A DNA stretch of 64,000 nt. It comes from an uncultured Bacteroidales bacterium (GTDB lineage: Bacteria; Bacteroidota; Bacteroidia; Bacteroidales; F082). The stretch is taken from positions 1-64,000 of the forward strand of contig ONFF01000008.1 of assembly GCA_900317055.1 (NCBI GenBank). The letters are read 5' to 3'. How positions within the stretch are numbered: the first letter of the stretch is position 1; every line of letters begins with the position of its first letter. Made by a program: the position numbers and the translations under genes. The notes below the pieces were generated by a model. The model saw only the letters and a program-made list of their open reading frames with translations. It had not been told where the DNA came from and ran no database searches. This document shows positions 53,171 to 64,000 of the stretch, one piece after another.

Positions 53171-54348
53171 TAATAGCTAAATTGATTTAGAAAGTTAATA
53201 ACATCTTGCGGGGCGCCCACCTCCAACTCATCCAGATTAAGCCCTTTTGCTGGTTGTAGATACAATTTCCCATTCATATATCTTCTTATGAACGGTATTC
53301 CTGCCATGAAGGCGATCTCTATCTCTGTCGATATAGTTTCTTCCAAATCCTCTTCTGAAACCACAAATTTGTCTTTATCTTCTTTCAAAACATCGATAAT
53401 ATCACATAGAGAAATAGCAGTTTTGTTTTGAAAGGCGAGGTTAAGAAGAAACAGGATGGCGAATCGACGATTTTTAATTTTTGCTTCAAAAAACATCGTA
53501 GCTTCACGAATAACTGACTGGCCATTCTCTCTTAAACAGAAATTCATTTTTGTAAGATTATCATAATTGAGAGGTCTATCCGTTATCTCTGCATTAGGAA
53601 ACTCAACAATTTCATATACCTGCTCCGTTCGATGCTCACTGTTGATATAATCACGGTAAGCGATGTGTGGATAAGGGGAATAATTTGAAGGTATAAAATG
53701 AACAGGCCTGATATAACCTCCCTGAATCAACCATGCTAATATGCACGATTTTGTTCTTGTATTTGAATCTTGCGTGGAACCAGCCGAAAGCTCTACCATT
53801 GAACCATTATATTTTACAAATTCTGTAGGAGATGGATAACCCACATTTATTTCGCTGACATTAAAGGTGTCACCAGGGTTATAGCTTGAAAGACCATACA
53901 TTACCCCAACGACTGGACCATAATTCAATACCGCCTTTTTAATGATAGCTTGCATGTCAGCCGTTCCGTATTTGGCTTTAGCGAACCTGATGCCAAAAGA
54001 AGATATTCTAACCTTTCTTCCCACTCGTTCAACAAAGCCAAGTGCGTGCATTGCATTTATAGTGTTGCTTACTTCTTTTGACTTTGTCGTGTCGCTAAGA
54101 ACACCATTTGTGATAGAGCATCCAGCGTCATCAAGTGGATTTTCTTTGAATCGACAGTACTTGCCAACAAGATCGTCTTCGTTGAGCAATGTACAATACT
54201 GATGGATATTGATGGCATCGCGGTCAAACTTAACGTCTTTCAAATTAAACGAGTTTCCGTAGACACCAAATTTCTTTACAATTAACTGGGCGAGCGCATG
54301 CAAACACTCTATTCTAGCTGCAGCAGTACGATTGATAAGAAATGCCAT
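53170..54348 (-). CDS. Island protein with winged-helix-like region
   Basis: A 392-residue soluble protein. EVSNTINAMHALGFVERVGR followed by KVRISSFGIRFAKAK (about 91-125) reads like a winged helix. No catalytic motif is visible. It sits between the 147-residue gene (2-bp gap) and the nuclease gene (1-bp overlap), so it is probably a subunit that recognises DNA or joins the complex. Confidence 0.6.
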   Translation of the reverse strand: MAFLINRTAAARIECLHALAQLIVKKFGVYGNSFNLKDVKFDRDAINIHQYCTLLNEDDLVGKYCRFKENPLDDAGCSITNGVLSDTTKSKEVSNTINAMHALGFVERVGRKVRISSFGIRFAKAKYGTADMQAIIKKAVLNYGPVVGVMYGLSSYNPGDTFNVSEINVGYPSPTEFVKYNGSMVELSAGSTQDSNTRTKSCILAWLIQGGYIRPVHFIPSNYSPYPHIAYRDYINSEHRTEQVYEIVEFPNAEITDRPLNYDNLTKMNFCLRENGQSVIREATMFFEAKIKNRRFAILFLLNLAFQNKTAISLCDIIDVLKEDKDKFVVSEEDLEETISTEIEIAFMAGIPFIRRYMNGKLYLQPAKGLNLDELEVGAPQDVINFLNQFSY

Positions 54349-54350
54349 AA

Positions 54351-54794
54351 TTACATTATTGTCATGAATTCCACGTCAAGTTTTAATGAATCTAATGTCT
54401 GACGTATGCTCTGCTCTTCAATGGCGTCTGAATATAAAAGCATACACTTGACATTCAATTGAGGAAAAGAATCTGAAACACTTTCCTTAAGTCGAGACAA
54501 GTCAATAGCATTACTATCTGTCGCGAACTTTGTTGATTTCTTATATAAGGTAATTGTATTTGCTTCCTTTGAAACCAAATCTATTCGTCGCGCCCTTAAA
54601 CCATATTTCCATTCATAGTTTACCCGTATAAACACAGAACGGTCTTCCGATTCTAAACTGCTGGCGAAATACACTAAGGTATCCAACTCTTTCTTACAAG
54701 GCATGTGATAAAAGAATTGTTTTTCCTCACCGTCTGACGAGTTAGCTACAATCGAAGCCAGCGTACTATTTATATTTCCTTTGTAAATAGGCAT
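54351..54794 (-). CDS. Island protein of unknown function, 147 residues
   Basis: A small soluble protein. Its N-terminus overlaps the methyltransferase end by 25 bp. It contains RARRIDLVSKEANTITLYKK; this faintly recalls a degenerate restriction-nuclease core, but the acidic residue before Lys is missing. No family recognised. Confidence 0.55.
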   Translation of the reverse strand: MPIYKGNINSTLASIVANSSDGEEKQFFYHMPCKKELDTLVYFASSLESEDRSVFIRVNYEWKYGLRARRIDLVSKEANTITLYKKSTKFATDSNAIDLSRLKESVSDSFPQLNVKCMLLYSDAIEEQSIRQTLDSLKLDVEFMTIM

Positions 54795-55612
54795 TGTTGG
54801 GAAACAATAGGGGTTAGTTTATTTTTAATGAGCTTTATGTACTCTGAGTTCAACTCAAAACCTATGGATTTTCGTCCCAGTTCTTGAGCCGCTAAAAGAG
54901 TTGTTCCTGTTCCAGCAAATGGGTCTAATACAGTATCACCCAAAAAACTATATAGTTTGATCAGACGAATGGGAAGCTCCTTGGGGAACGGAGCTGGATG
55001 ACCTTCTGCTTTTGCCTTTGCTGGTTGCATCTCCCAAATAGAATTGATAGCCCATTTTTGCCACTCTTCGGTCGTGAGTTTTGATTTCTCTTTTATTTCT
55101 TTAGAAACAGGTGGGCGTTTCCCTTCTTTTGAGAAAACCGTAATCCATTCGTAAGGATATGTTGAGAAGATATTGGGCGGATAAGGGTAGCTGCCAAACG
55201 AACTAAATCTTGCTATCTTTCTCTTGTCCCAGATGTATAATCCGAATTGATACATACATCCAGTTGAATTCATGAACGATTCGATATCGCCCAACACCAA
55301 TCTGGTTTCACGCCGGCCAAATCTTGCGGCCTTACCTGTAAGAAGGAATGGCATGATGTTAATGCAAATTTTTCCATCAGGAACAAGAACTCGAACGCAT
55401 TCTTTCCATACTTTATTCAGTTCACTAAGATAGTAGTCGTATGAGCTGCTGCCTTTACCAATTTGACCGTCAACATCGTAATCTTTTAATGTCCAATAAG
55501 GAGGACTGGTTATTATCAGATGAACACTCTCGTCTGGGACAGCGCTCATATCACTTGAATCATGATTGAACACCGTAGCTTCACCTAATACCAATTTGCT
55601 TATTTTGTCCAT
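54770..55612 (-). CDS. DNA (N4-cytosine/N6-adenine) methyltransferase, beta-type order
   Basis: A 280-residue amino-methyltransferase. The catalytic SPPYW is at 36-40 and the SAM-binding DPFAGTG at 230-236, so motif IV precedes motif I (class beta). HPAPFPKELPIRLIKLYSFL is typical of N4/N6 enzymes. It overlaps the upstream methyltransferase by 13 bp and the downstream gene by 25 bp. Confidence 0.9.
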   Translation of the reverse strand: MDKISKLVLGEATVFNHDSSDMSAVPDESVHLIITSPPYWTLKDYDVDGQIGKGSSSYDYYLSELNKVWKECVRVLVPDGKICINIMPFLLTGKAARFGRRETRLVLGDIESFMNSTGCMYQFGLYIWDKRKIARFSSFGSYPYPPNIFSTYPYEWITVFSKEGKRPPVSKEIKEKSKLTTEEWQKWAINSIWEMQPAKAKAEGHPAPFPKELPIRLIKLYSFLGDTVLDPFAGTGTTLLAAQELGRKSIGFELNSEYIKLIKNKLTPIVSQQCLFTKEI

Positions 55613-56634
55613 ATTACAATCTGCTCCTTTCTTTCTGTTTTATTAATTGCATCAAAAACTTTTGAACTTGTACCAGAATAGGATCGTTCCACAATGGAGT
55701 AGTGTTCGAATGGACTTATGGCTTGGAAGTACTCGGCGCCATTAATCACTTTTCCGTGTATTTTCTTGTCGCCTACCACAAATATAACCTGCCCTCCAGG
55801 TTTGAGAACTTTGTAAAGTTTGTTAAGGACAGTTTTCATATCCTCTTTGTAGTTCTCAAAGTTCTGTATAAGACGTGATCTAATCTGAATCCTTTCGTAG
55901 CCTAAGATATCGTAAATAATTCTTGCGTAATAGGCTGTATAGTCAAGACAATCGAAATATGGTGGACTTGAAAATATGAAATCTACAGAATTAGGTTTGA
56001 TGATCTTGTCGAGATTTCTACTGTCTTCATAATAAACTGTACTGTCATTTGCTATCGGAAGGAAATGCTTTTTTACCTTCAATTGAAGCTTTTCATAAAA
56101 AGGAATGTATCTCTTAGGCTCAATGTTCTTTCCAACCGTACTCGATGTCCACTTGTAGTCATTGCACCCTCTTGCCGTTAAAGCAATTGTGCCAAGAAAA
56201 CACGCCTTCACATAATCAGACATTTTATCATAGAAAACAGAAAGCCTCATGATTTCATCAAGAGACTTCTCATGAAAAAGACTTGTTGGATAGTCTGCTG
56301 CGGTTGGCACCTCAGAAAGAGCATTTGCTTTATTGATTAAACTATCGACTTCGTCTTTCACTTCATGGAAAGACAAGGGAATGTGTATTTTCCCATTTGA
56401 CAAAGTAACAGCGATAGGGTTAGCGTCAACACCAATTGTATGCAAGCCATATTTCAAGCCTTCATACACAATTGTCCCTGAACCACAGAAGGGGTCGAGA
56501 ACAACACTGCCTTTTGGCATTTGAGACAAAATCTGCTCCGCATCTAATGCAGCAATTTTCCCACGATATGGATATATTCCATGTATAGAACATGGATTAT
56601 TGACTGATTTTAGTTCTTTGATTATAAAATCCAT
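55600..56634 (-). CDS. DNA methyltransferase with motif I first
   Basis: A 344-residue amino-methyltransferase. DPFCGSG is at 47-53 and SPPYFDCLDYT near 222, so motif I precedes IV, unlike its neighbour. A C-terminal LKPGGQVIFVVGDKKIHGK strand follows. First gene of a five-gene operon. Two different methyltransferases suggest protection of both strands of an asymmetric site, as in many type IIS systems. Confidence 0.88.
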   Translation of the reverse strand: MDFIIKELKSVNNPCSIHGIYPYRGKIAALDAEQILSQMPKGSVVLDPFCGSGTIVYEGLKYGLHTIGVDANPIAVTLSNGKIHIPLSFHEVKDEVDSLINKANALSEVPTAADYPTSLFHEKSLDEIMRLSVFYDKMSDYVKACFLGTIALTARGCNDYKWTSSTVGKNIEPKRYIPFYEKLQLKVKKHFLPIANDSTVYYEDSRNLDKIIKPNSVDFIFSSPPYFDCLDYTAYYARIIYDILGYERIQIRSRLIQNFENYKEDMKTVLNKLYKVLKPGGQVIFVVGDKKIHGKVINGAEYFQAISPFEHYSIVERSYSGTSSKVFDAINKTERKEQIVIWTK

Positions 56635-56639
56635 CTACG

Positions 56640-56966
56640 CATATAGCTTTATAAGCGAATGGACTTCTATTCGAATGACAATGGGTTCGCAAAAAAGGAC
56701 CTCAGGACACAATAAAAGCGTGAACCGCCCTTATCGATGTCCTAAGGTCCTCGGATGACCCATTTCTAATCATAAGTCCAGCCCACGCTATTGCGTAGGC
56801 GCTGGTACCTATTCGAATTAGAAATGTCGTTTGAATTTCCGAGGTTCTAGGACATCATCGAATATAGCACAAACGCTGTGTTATTATTTAGTTGTTTATC
56901 GTTGTTTTATCTCTTCTTCGTTATCGGTTTTGTTAGTATTTGGAGTTGTATTTTGCTGCAAAGATA
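56640..56966 (-). promoter_or_regulatory. Structured ~320-nt leader of the methyltransferase operon
   Basis: On the minus strand a TATCTTTG -7 box is at 56959-56966. Before the ATG lie several inverted pairs: AGGACCTCAGGACA with TGTCCTAAGGTCCT, a further CCGAGGTTCTAGGACATC, CATTTCTAAT with ATTAGAAATG around CCAGC...GCTGG, and GCGAA...TTCGC. No gene is visible. It may be a regulatory leader or operator set for the operon. Confidence 0.5.
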
Positions 56967-56992
56967 GTAAAAATCTTCACTTCATATAATTG

Positions 56993-57136
56993 TTATTTCT
57001 TAGTTTTAGTACCGAAGAGCATATGCTGCTGGTAGAATTCTTCGTTAATGAGTTCTTCGGCAACGACTTTCTTGGTGATATTATCACAATGCTTACTGAT
57101 GGCTAGCACATTTTCGGGATTGTAGTTGCCATCTAC
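56993..57136 (-). pseudogene. C-terminal gene remnant (47 codons)
   Basis: A short frame, VDGNYNPENVLAISKHCDNI then KKVVAEELINEEFYQQHMLF and a basic end, with an in-frame TAA directly upstream and no start. It reads like the tail of a lost gene; family unknown. Confidence 0.4.
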
Positions 57137-57144
57137 TTAGTCTA

Positions 57145-57183
57145 TAAAAAGTCTCCCCACAAGCCAAACGGCTCATGGGGAGG
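57145..57183 (-). terminator. Terminator of the 57226 gene
   Basis: On the minus strand CTCCCCATGAGCC-GTTT-GGCTTGTGGGGAG is followed by ACTTTTTAT. Confidence 0.75.
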
Positions 57184-57225
57184 CAAAAGGCAGCAGTGAC
57201 CGAAGTCAAGCTGCTGCCTCGGGCA

Positions 57226-57657
57226 TTACGCTACTCTTGTGGAGTCAGCGTTTTCGGGAAGGTCGTTGGAGGTGCGCTCGTCGGTGTTTTGCTCATCGAC
57301 GTTTTCGGGCGATTCCTCATCTTCCAAGTCCTCGTCACTCTCGTCCTCATCGAAGTCTTCCATCGCTTTCCTGACCTTGTGCTTGTAGGTCTTGTTGAGG
57401 TCGGTGATTAGGCCAACCACATAACCGTAGTCCTTGCCGTAGGTGTCAGGGTCTTTGAAGGCCATGCCGTCGAGATAGACTAACAGCCTCTCCAATTTGG
57501 CAGCGGCCTCACGCTTCAGTTCGAGCTTGCACTTCTGAGGCTTGGCCTCATTGCGCAAATCCTGAACTGTCATAAGCCTTTGTAACAAGGCTTCCATCGC
57601 GCTTCTGACATTCTTGATGCGTGCTTCCAAGCCCGGGATCTCTTTCGACGCCCGCAC
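57226..57657 (-). CDS. Acidic-tail hypothetical protein, probably 5'-truncated
   Basis: A frame of 143 codons (GTG start; first ATG at about 57597). The front is helical and basic (KCKLELKREAAAKLERLLVY), then YGYVVGLITDLNKTYKHKVR, and the last 45 residues are strongly acidic (DFDEDESDEDLEDEESPENV). Its 5' end runs into a T9SS-protein fragment on the other strand at about 57640, so the original start is probably lost. Family unknown. Confidence 0.5.
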   Translation of the reverse strand: MRASKEIPGLEARIKNVRSAMEALLQRLMTVQDLRNEAKPQKCKLELKREAAAKLERLLVYLDGMAFKDPDTYGKDYGYVVGLITDLNKTYKHKVRKAMEDFDEDESDEDLEDEESPENVDEQNTDERTSNDLPENADSTRVA

Positions 57658-57782
57658 GACCGATTACGAGAGCCGCTTCAAGCTGGTGTTCGTTTGCGTG
57701 GACAAATGACGACAATGATTTTGCCTTCTATAGCAATGGCAGCTTCGCTGATAACTGCAAACTGAACAACTCCCAACTCTAA
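57641..57782 (+). pseudogene. Frameshifted C-terminal scrap of a Bacteroidales surface protein
   Basis: One frame gives FDARTTDYESRFKLVFVCVD then TGA; a +1 frame gives DNDFAFYSNGSFADNCKLNN. Both are recognisable parts of the linker before T9SS or similar C-terminal domains. No upstream gene remains. Confidence 0.5.
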
Positions 57783-57829
57783 ACTCTAAACTGACTCTAA
57801 ACTCTAAACTCTAAACCCTAAACTCTCAA
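57774..57829. repeat. Heptamer tandem repeat (ACTCTAA)
   Basis: About seven copies of AACTCTA with small variations (one AAACCCT, one ACTGACT) end one base before the beta-galactosidase stop. Confidence 0.75.
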
Positions 57830-61774
<3,945 letters not shown>

Positions 61775-62170
61775 TTAGTCGGCATGCATCATTTTTTCCC
61801 TGTCGGCATCAGGTATCCGCTCCGATTGGTTCGTTTCTCGATTAAAATACACCACCACGGAATGGCACAAGGTCTTGACTTCGCCCGTTTCAGCATCTTT
61901 CAGGCATTGCTCCATCTTGAAGCTGGAGTTGCCTATCTCGAGGACGCGACTTTCACAAACAATGGGGTCGTGGAACAACACGGGATGGCGGAAGTCCAAG
62001 TCCACATGGACGAGGACATATTTAAAGGTCAGCCAGTCAATTTTGGCTTGGAAGACATGCTCAAAGTATCGGCTTCGACCCATGTCGAAAAAGTTGCATT
62101 GCGCCCCGTTGTTGACATGGTTATACGGGTCGAGGTCGCTCATGCGGATTTGTATGGGACAAGAGAACAT
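61775..62170 (-). CDS. 4HBT-family acyl-CoA thioesterase
   Basis: A 131-residue hot-dog protein. IRMSDLDPYNHVNNGAQCNF holds the Asp active-site motif (DxDPYNHVN), and FKYVLVHVDLDFRHPVLFHD the second strand. It likely hydrolyses acyl-CoA in the cytoplasm. It starts 7 bp after nadE and may be coupled to it. Confidence 0.87.
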   Translation of the reverse strand: MFSCPIQIRMSDLDPYNHVNNGAQCNFFDMGRSRYFEHVFQAKIDWLTFKYVLVHVDLDFRHPVLFHDPIVCESRVLEIGNSSFKMEQCLKDAETGEVKTLCHSVVVYFNRETNQSERIPDADREKMMHAD

Positions 62171-62177
62171 AAGCTTC

Positions 62178-62927
62178 TTATTTCATCTCAAAATGCGGTA
62201 TCGGCTGCAGTTTGAAGAGATTGGTGATGTGCTTGTGATCGATGAGGGCCTTGGTCTTGGGGTCATTGCAAACGCCAGTACGGATGTAGTTGTCCAACAC
62301 GGCATAGGTAAAGCCCAGATTGTCCTCATCGCTCTTGTTGGTAAGGCCATCCGAGGGTGTCTTATCCACCAGCTCAATGGGCAAGCCCAACTCCTTCCCT
62401 ATCGCCTTGACTTCCTGCACGGTGAGACCTCCCAAAGGGGCGAAGTCGCCGGCTGCATCACCATAACGCGTCGAATAGCCTACCCAGTCCTCAGAGAGGT
62501 TGCAGGTGTTGGCTACACGGCCGTTCATCGACTGCGAAACAGCATACAAAGTGCTCATACGCAGGCGTGGAGGCAGATTAATCGTGGTCTGACGGCTGAC
62601 TTCGGCATCCAAAGTGCCAAGTTGCTCCTTTACGGCAGCTATCAGCGTATTATAGGTGTCGCCGATGTTGACGCAGCAATAACGAATACCCAGATGGTTG
62701 ATGAGCTTCATACTGTCGTCGATGTCGGGTTGCACACCATTGGGCATGGTCACGCCGATGACGCGATCCTTGCCGAGGGCTTCGGCACAAAGGCCTGCTA
62801 CGACGCTGCTATCCTTGCCGCCCGAGATACCGATGACGGCATTGCAGCCTATTCCGTTCACTTCAAACCAGTCGCGAATCCACTGCACGACTTGGTCTTT
62901 TACTTGTTTTGCGTTAAATGTATACAT
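62178..62927 (-). CDS. nadE: NH3-dependent NAD+ synthetase
   Basis: A 249-residue NadE. The ATP-pyrophosphatase P-loop SGGKDSS is at 34-40; RLRMSTLYAVSQ, GDAAGDFAPLGGLTVQEVKA and PSDGLTNKSDEDNLGFTYAV are family blocks. It amidates deamido-NAD with ammonia. No glutaminase domain is present. Confidence 0.93.
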   Translation of the reverse strand: MYTFNAKQVKDQVVQWIRDWFEVNGIGCNAVIGISGGKDSSVVAGLCAEALGKDRVIGVTMPNGVQPDIDDSMKLINHLGIRYCCVNIGDTYNTLIAAVKEQLGTLDAEVSRQTTINLPPRLRMSTLYAVSQSMNGRVANTCNLSEDWVGYSTRYGDAAGDFAPLGGLTVQEVKAIGKELGLPIELVDKTPSDGLTNKSDEDNLGFTYAVLDNYIRTGVCNDPKTKALIDHKHITNLFKLQPIPHFEMK

Positions 62928-62940
62928 GTTGTTATGGTTT

Positions 62941-63010
62941 AGTCAGGTTGCTGAGCCTGTCGAAGCACCAACATTTAGCTGTCGGCCCTTCGACGGGCTC
63001 AGGGACCTTA
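62941..63010. repeat. TTCGAC/CTCAGGGACCT inverted repeat, copy 2
   Basis: AGGTTGCTGAGCCTGTCGAAG pairs imperfectly with CCCTTCGACGGGCTCAGGGA around an 18-nt loop; relative of 9122-9170. Lies in the 87-bp gap before nadE. Confidence 0.65.
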
Positions 63011-63014
63011 GGTT

Positions 63015-64000
63015 TTACATGAAACTGCTGCCGCCGATGAACTGGCGCAGCATGGATGTGGCCGGAATCTCCTTGTCGGAGACGGGCGTGAAATAATGCA
63101 GGAAACGCAACAGACGATGCGCCTCGGTGTATTCTGGACAGTTGTTCGGCACGGTGGCCAAGATGCTCTCGGCGTGGTTGCGCATGACGGCAAACTCCAA
63201 GAGATAGGCAGAGTTGAACATCACATCGGCATTCTCCTGGTAAGGATTAATCCACTTTTCCTCGGCTGCACGCACACTTGCCCATTGGCTGATGGTCTGA
63301 CGCGCCGTAAACGCACCCTTGTTGTAGTCACGCACGATGCGGCGCAACAATCGATTGTCATCCGTCGGAATGGCGTTGTGGTCATCCAGCGCAGTACTGG
63401 TCAAAGTGGAGATAAAGATGCGGAACTTGGTCGACTCGGGAATCTGGTCCGTAAGCATGGGGTTCAATGCATGAATGCCTTCCAACAGCAAAACAGTTCC
63501 TTCTTTCAGCTGTAGTTTCTTGCCATTGTATTCGCGCATGCCCGTGACGAAATTGTACTCCGGCACTTCTATCTCCTCACCTTTCAACAAGGCAATCAAG
63601 TCGCTTTCGAGGGCGGCATGGTCTACGGTATCGAAATTGTCGAAGTCGTATGTGCCGTCAGGCAGTTTGGGCGTGTCCACACGGTTCACGAAATAGTCAT
63701 CCGTCGAGAACGAAATAGGCTTCAACCCACAGGCTTTCAACTGGATGCTGACGCGACTGCAGAAAGTGGTCTTGCCACTGCTACTTGGTCCCGTAATCAG
63801 CACCAAGCGTACAGGGTTCTCACTATGATAGCGTCGATTAATCTCCTCGGCAATTTGCACGATCTTCTTCTCCTGCAATGCCTCAGCCACTTGCACCAAC
63901 TCCCTCGCCATCCCATTTTGACAGGCATGGTTGACATCGCCAACCGTACTCAAGCCCATGATGTCATTCCATTTCAGGCTTTCCGAAAACACCTCGAAGG
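63015..64000 (-). CDS. Uridine kinase-like nucleoside kinase (5' end outside window)
   Basis: C-terminal ~328 residues of a P-loop nucleoside kinase. ITGPSSSGKTTFCSRVSIQL is the Walker A, STDDYFVNRVDTPKLPDGTY the substrate region, and LLEGIHALNP the Walker B/lid. The frame is open to the edge (FEVFSESLKW upstream of a GTG), so the N-terminal part, which in Bacteroides relatives carries a TGS/ThrRS-like domain, lies beyond 64000. It would phosphorylate uridine or cytidine. Confidence 0.88.
   Translation of the reverse strand, partial: FEVFSESLKWNDIMGLSTVGDVNHACQNGMARELVQVAEALQEKKIVQIAEEINRRYHSENPVRLVLITGPSSSGKTTFCSRVSIQLKACGLKPISFSTDDYFVNRVDTPKLPDGTYDFDNFDTVDHAALESDLIALLKGEEIEVPEYNFVTGMREYNGKKLQLKEGTVLLLEGIHALNPMLTDQIPESTKFRIFISTLTSTALDDHNAIPTDDNRLLRRIVRDYNKGAFTARQTISQWASVRAAEEKWINPYQENADVMFNSAYLLEFAVMRNHAESILATVPNNCPEYTEAHRLLRFLHYFTPVSDKEIPATSMLRQFIGGSSFM

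Noticed and set aside
56760-56826. Integron attC-like hairpin (CATTTCTAAT...ATTAGAAATG)
   Set aside because: Lacks the GTTRRRY/RYYYAAC core sites, and there is no integrase.

Overview
The window looks like a chromosomal contig of an uncultured Bacteroidales bacterium (gut or rumen type). Evidence: two large secreted proteins end in type IX secretion (T9SS) sorting domains, promoters carry the Bacteroidetes -7 box TAnnTTTG, Shine-Dalgarno sequences are weak, and families such as FISUMP, DUF4465, DUF6427 and SusC-era glycoside hydrolases are present. I see no rRNA, tRNA or CRISPR array. The standard code fits all intact genes.

Layout. 1-2.6 kb: a decayed frame, an acyl-CoA:carboxylate CoA-transferase and a MarC membrane protein. 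2.7-5.7 kb: a cobalamin riboswitch driving a T9SS-secreted DUF4465/beta-helix protein. 5.9-7.6 kb: the tail of a lost polymorphic toxin overlapping a probable orphan immunity gene, then a histidine acid phosphatase. 7.8-14.5 kb: porin, imelysin lipoprotein, di-haem oxidoreductase, an unknown membrane protein and a compact CcsA-type cytochrome c assembly protein, a likely iron/haem set. 14.6-22.9 kb: C69 dipeptidase, SDR, YbgC-like thioesterase coupled to an MMPL exporter, and a regulator coupled to a Ser/Thr kinase whose FISUMP sensor domain is frameshifted.

22.9-27.6 kb (minus strand) is a probable RiPP operon: a small membrane protein, a radical SAM/SPASM enzyme with an N-terminal recognition-like domain, a 35-residue putative precursor with a GG site and an aromatic/Cys core, three mini zinc-ribbon proteins and a Sel1-repeat protein. 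27.6-28.7 kb holds a truncated DUF4143 ATPase between direct repeats.

28.8-34.9 kb is a lipid block: FakA, FakB, a YghO/GNAT-like protein, PlsX, an acyl carrier protein and a LolA-like protein; together they could activate exogenous fatty acids and hand them to phospholipid synthesis. 34.9-44.3 kb is a seven-gene minus-strand operon (ahcY, glycosyltransferase, purD, DUF6427, rnhB, thioredoxin-like protein, GH3/beta-lactamase fusion). 44.4-48.9 kb: an SPFH protein and an M6-like T9SS metalloprotease.

49-57.8 kb is an accessory island: a nest of six REP-like elements around a REP-associated transposase (RAYT), then a five-gene operon with two DNA methyltransferases, a winged-helix-like protein, an unknown protein and a PD-(D/E)XK nuclease that carries a ferredoxin-type four-cysteine motif, ending in gene debris. 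57.8-64 kb: a GH2 beta-galactosidase, a thioesterase, nadE and a partial uridine-kinase-like gene.

The two best candidates for undescribed systems are the RiPP operon (about 25.3-27.6 kb) and the Fe-S nuclease/two-methyltransferase operon (about 52.2-57.0 kb). Intergenic palindromic repeats of at least seven families are scattered throughout.
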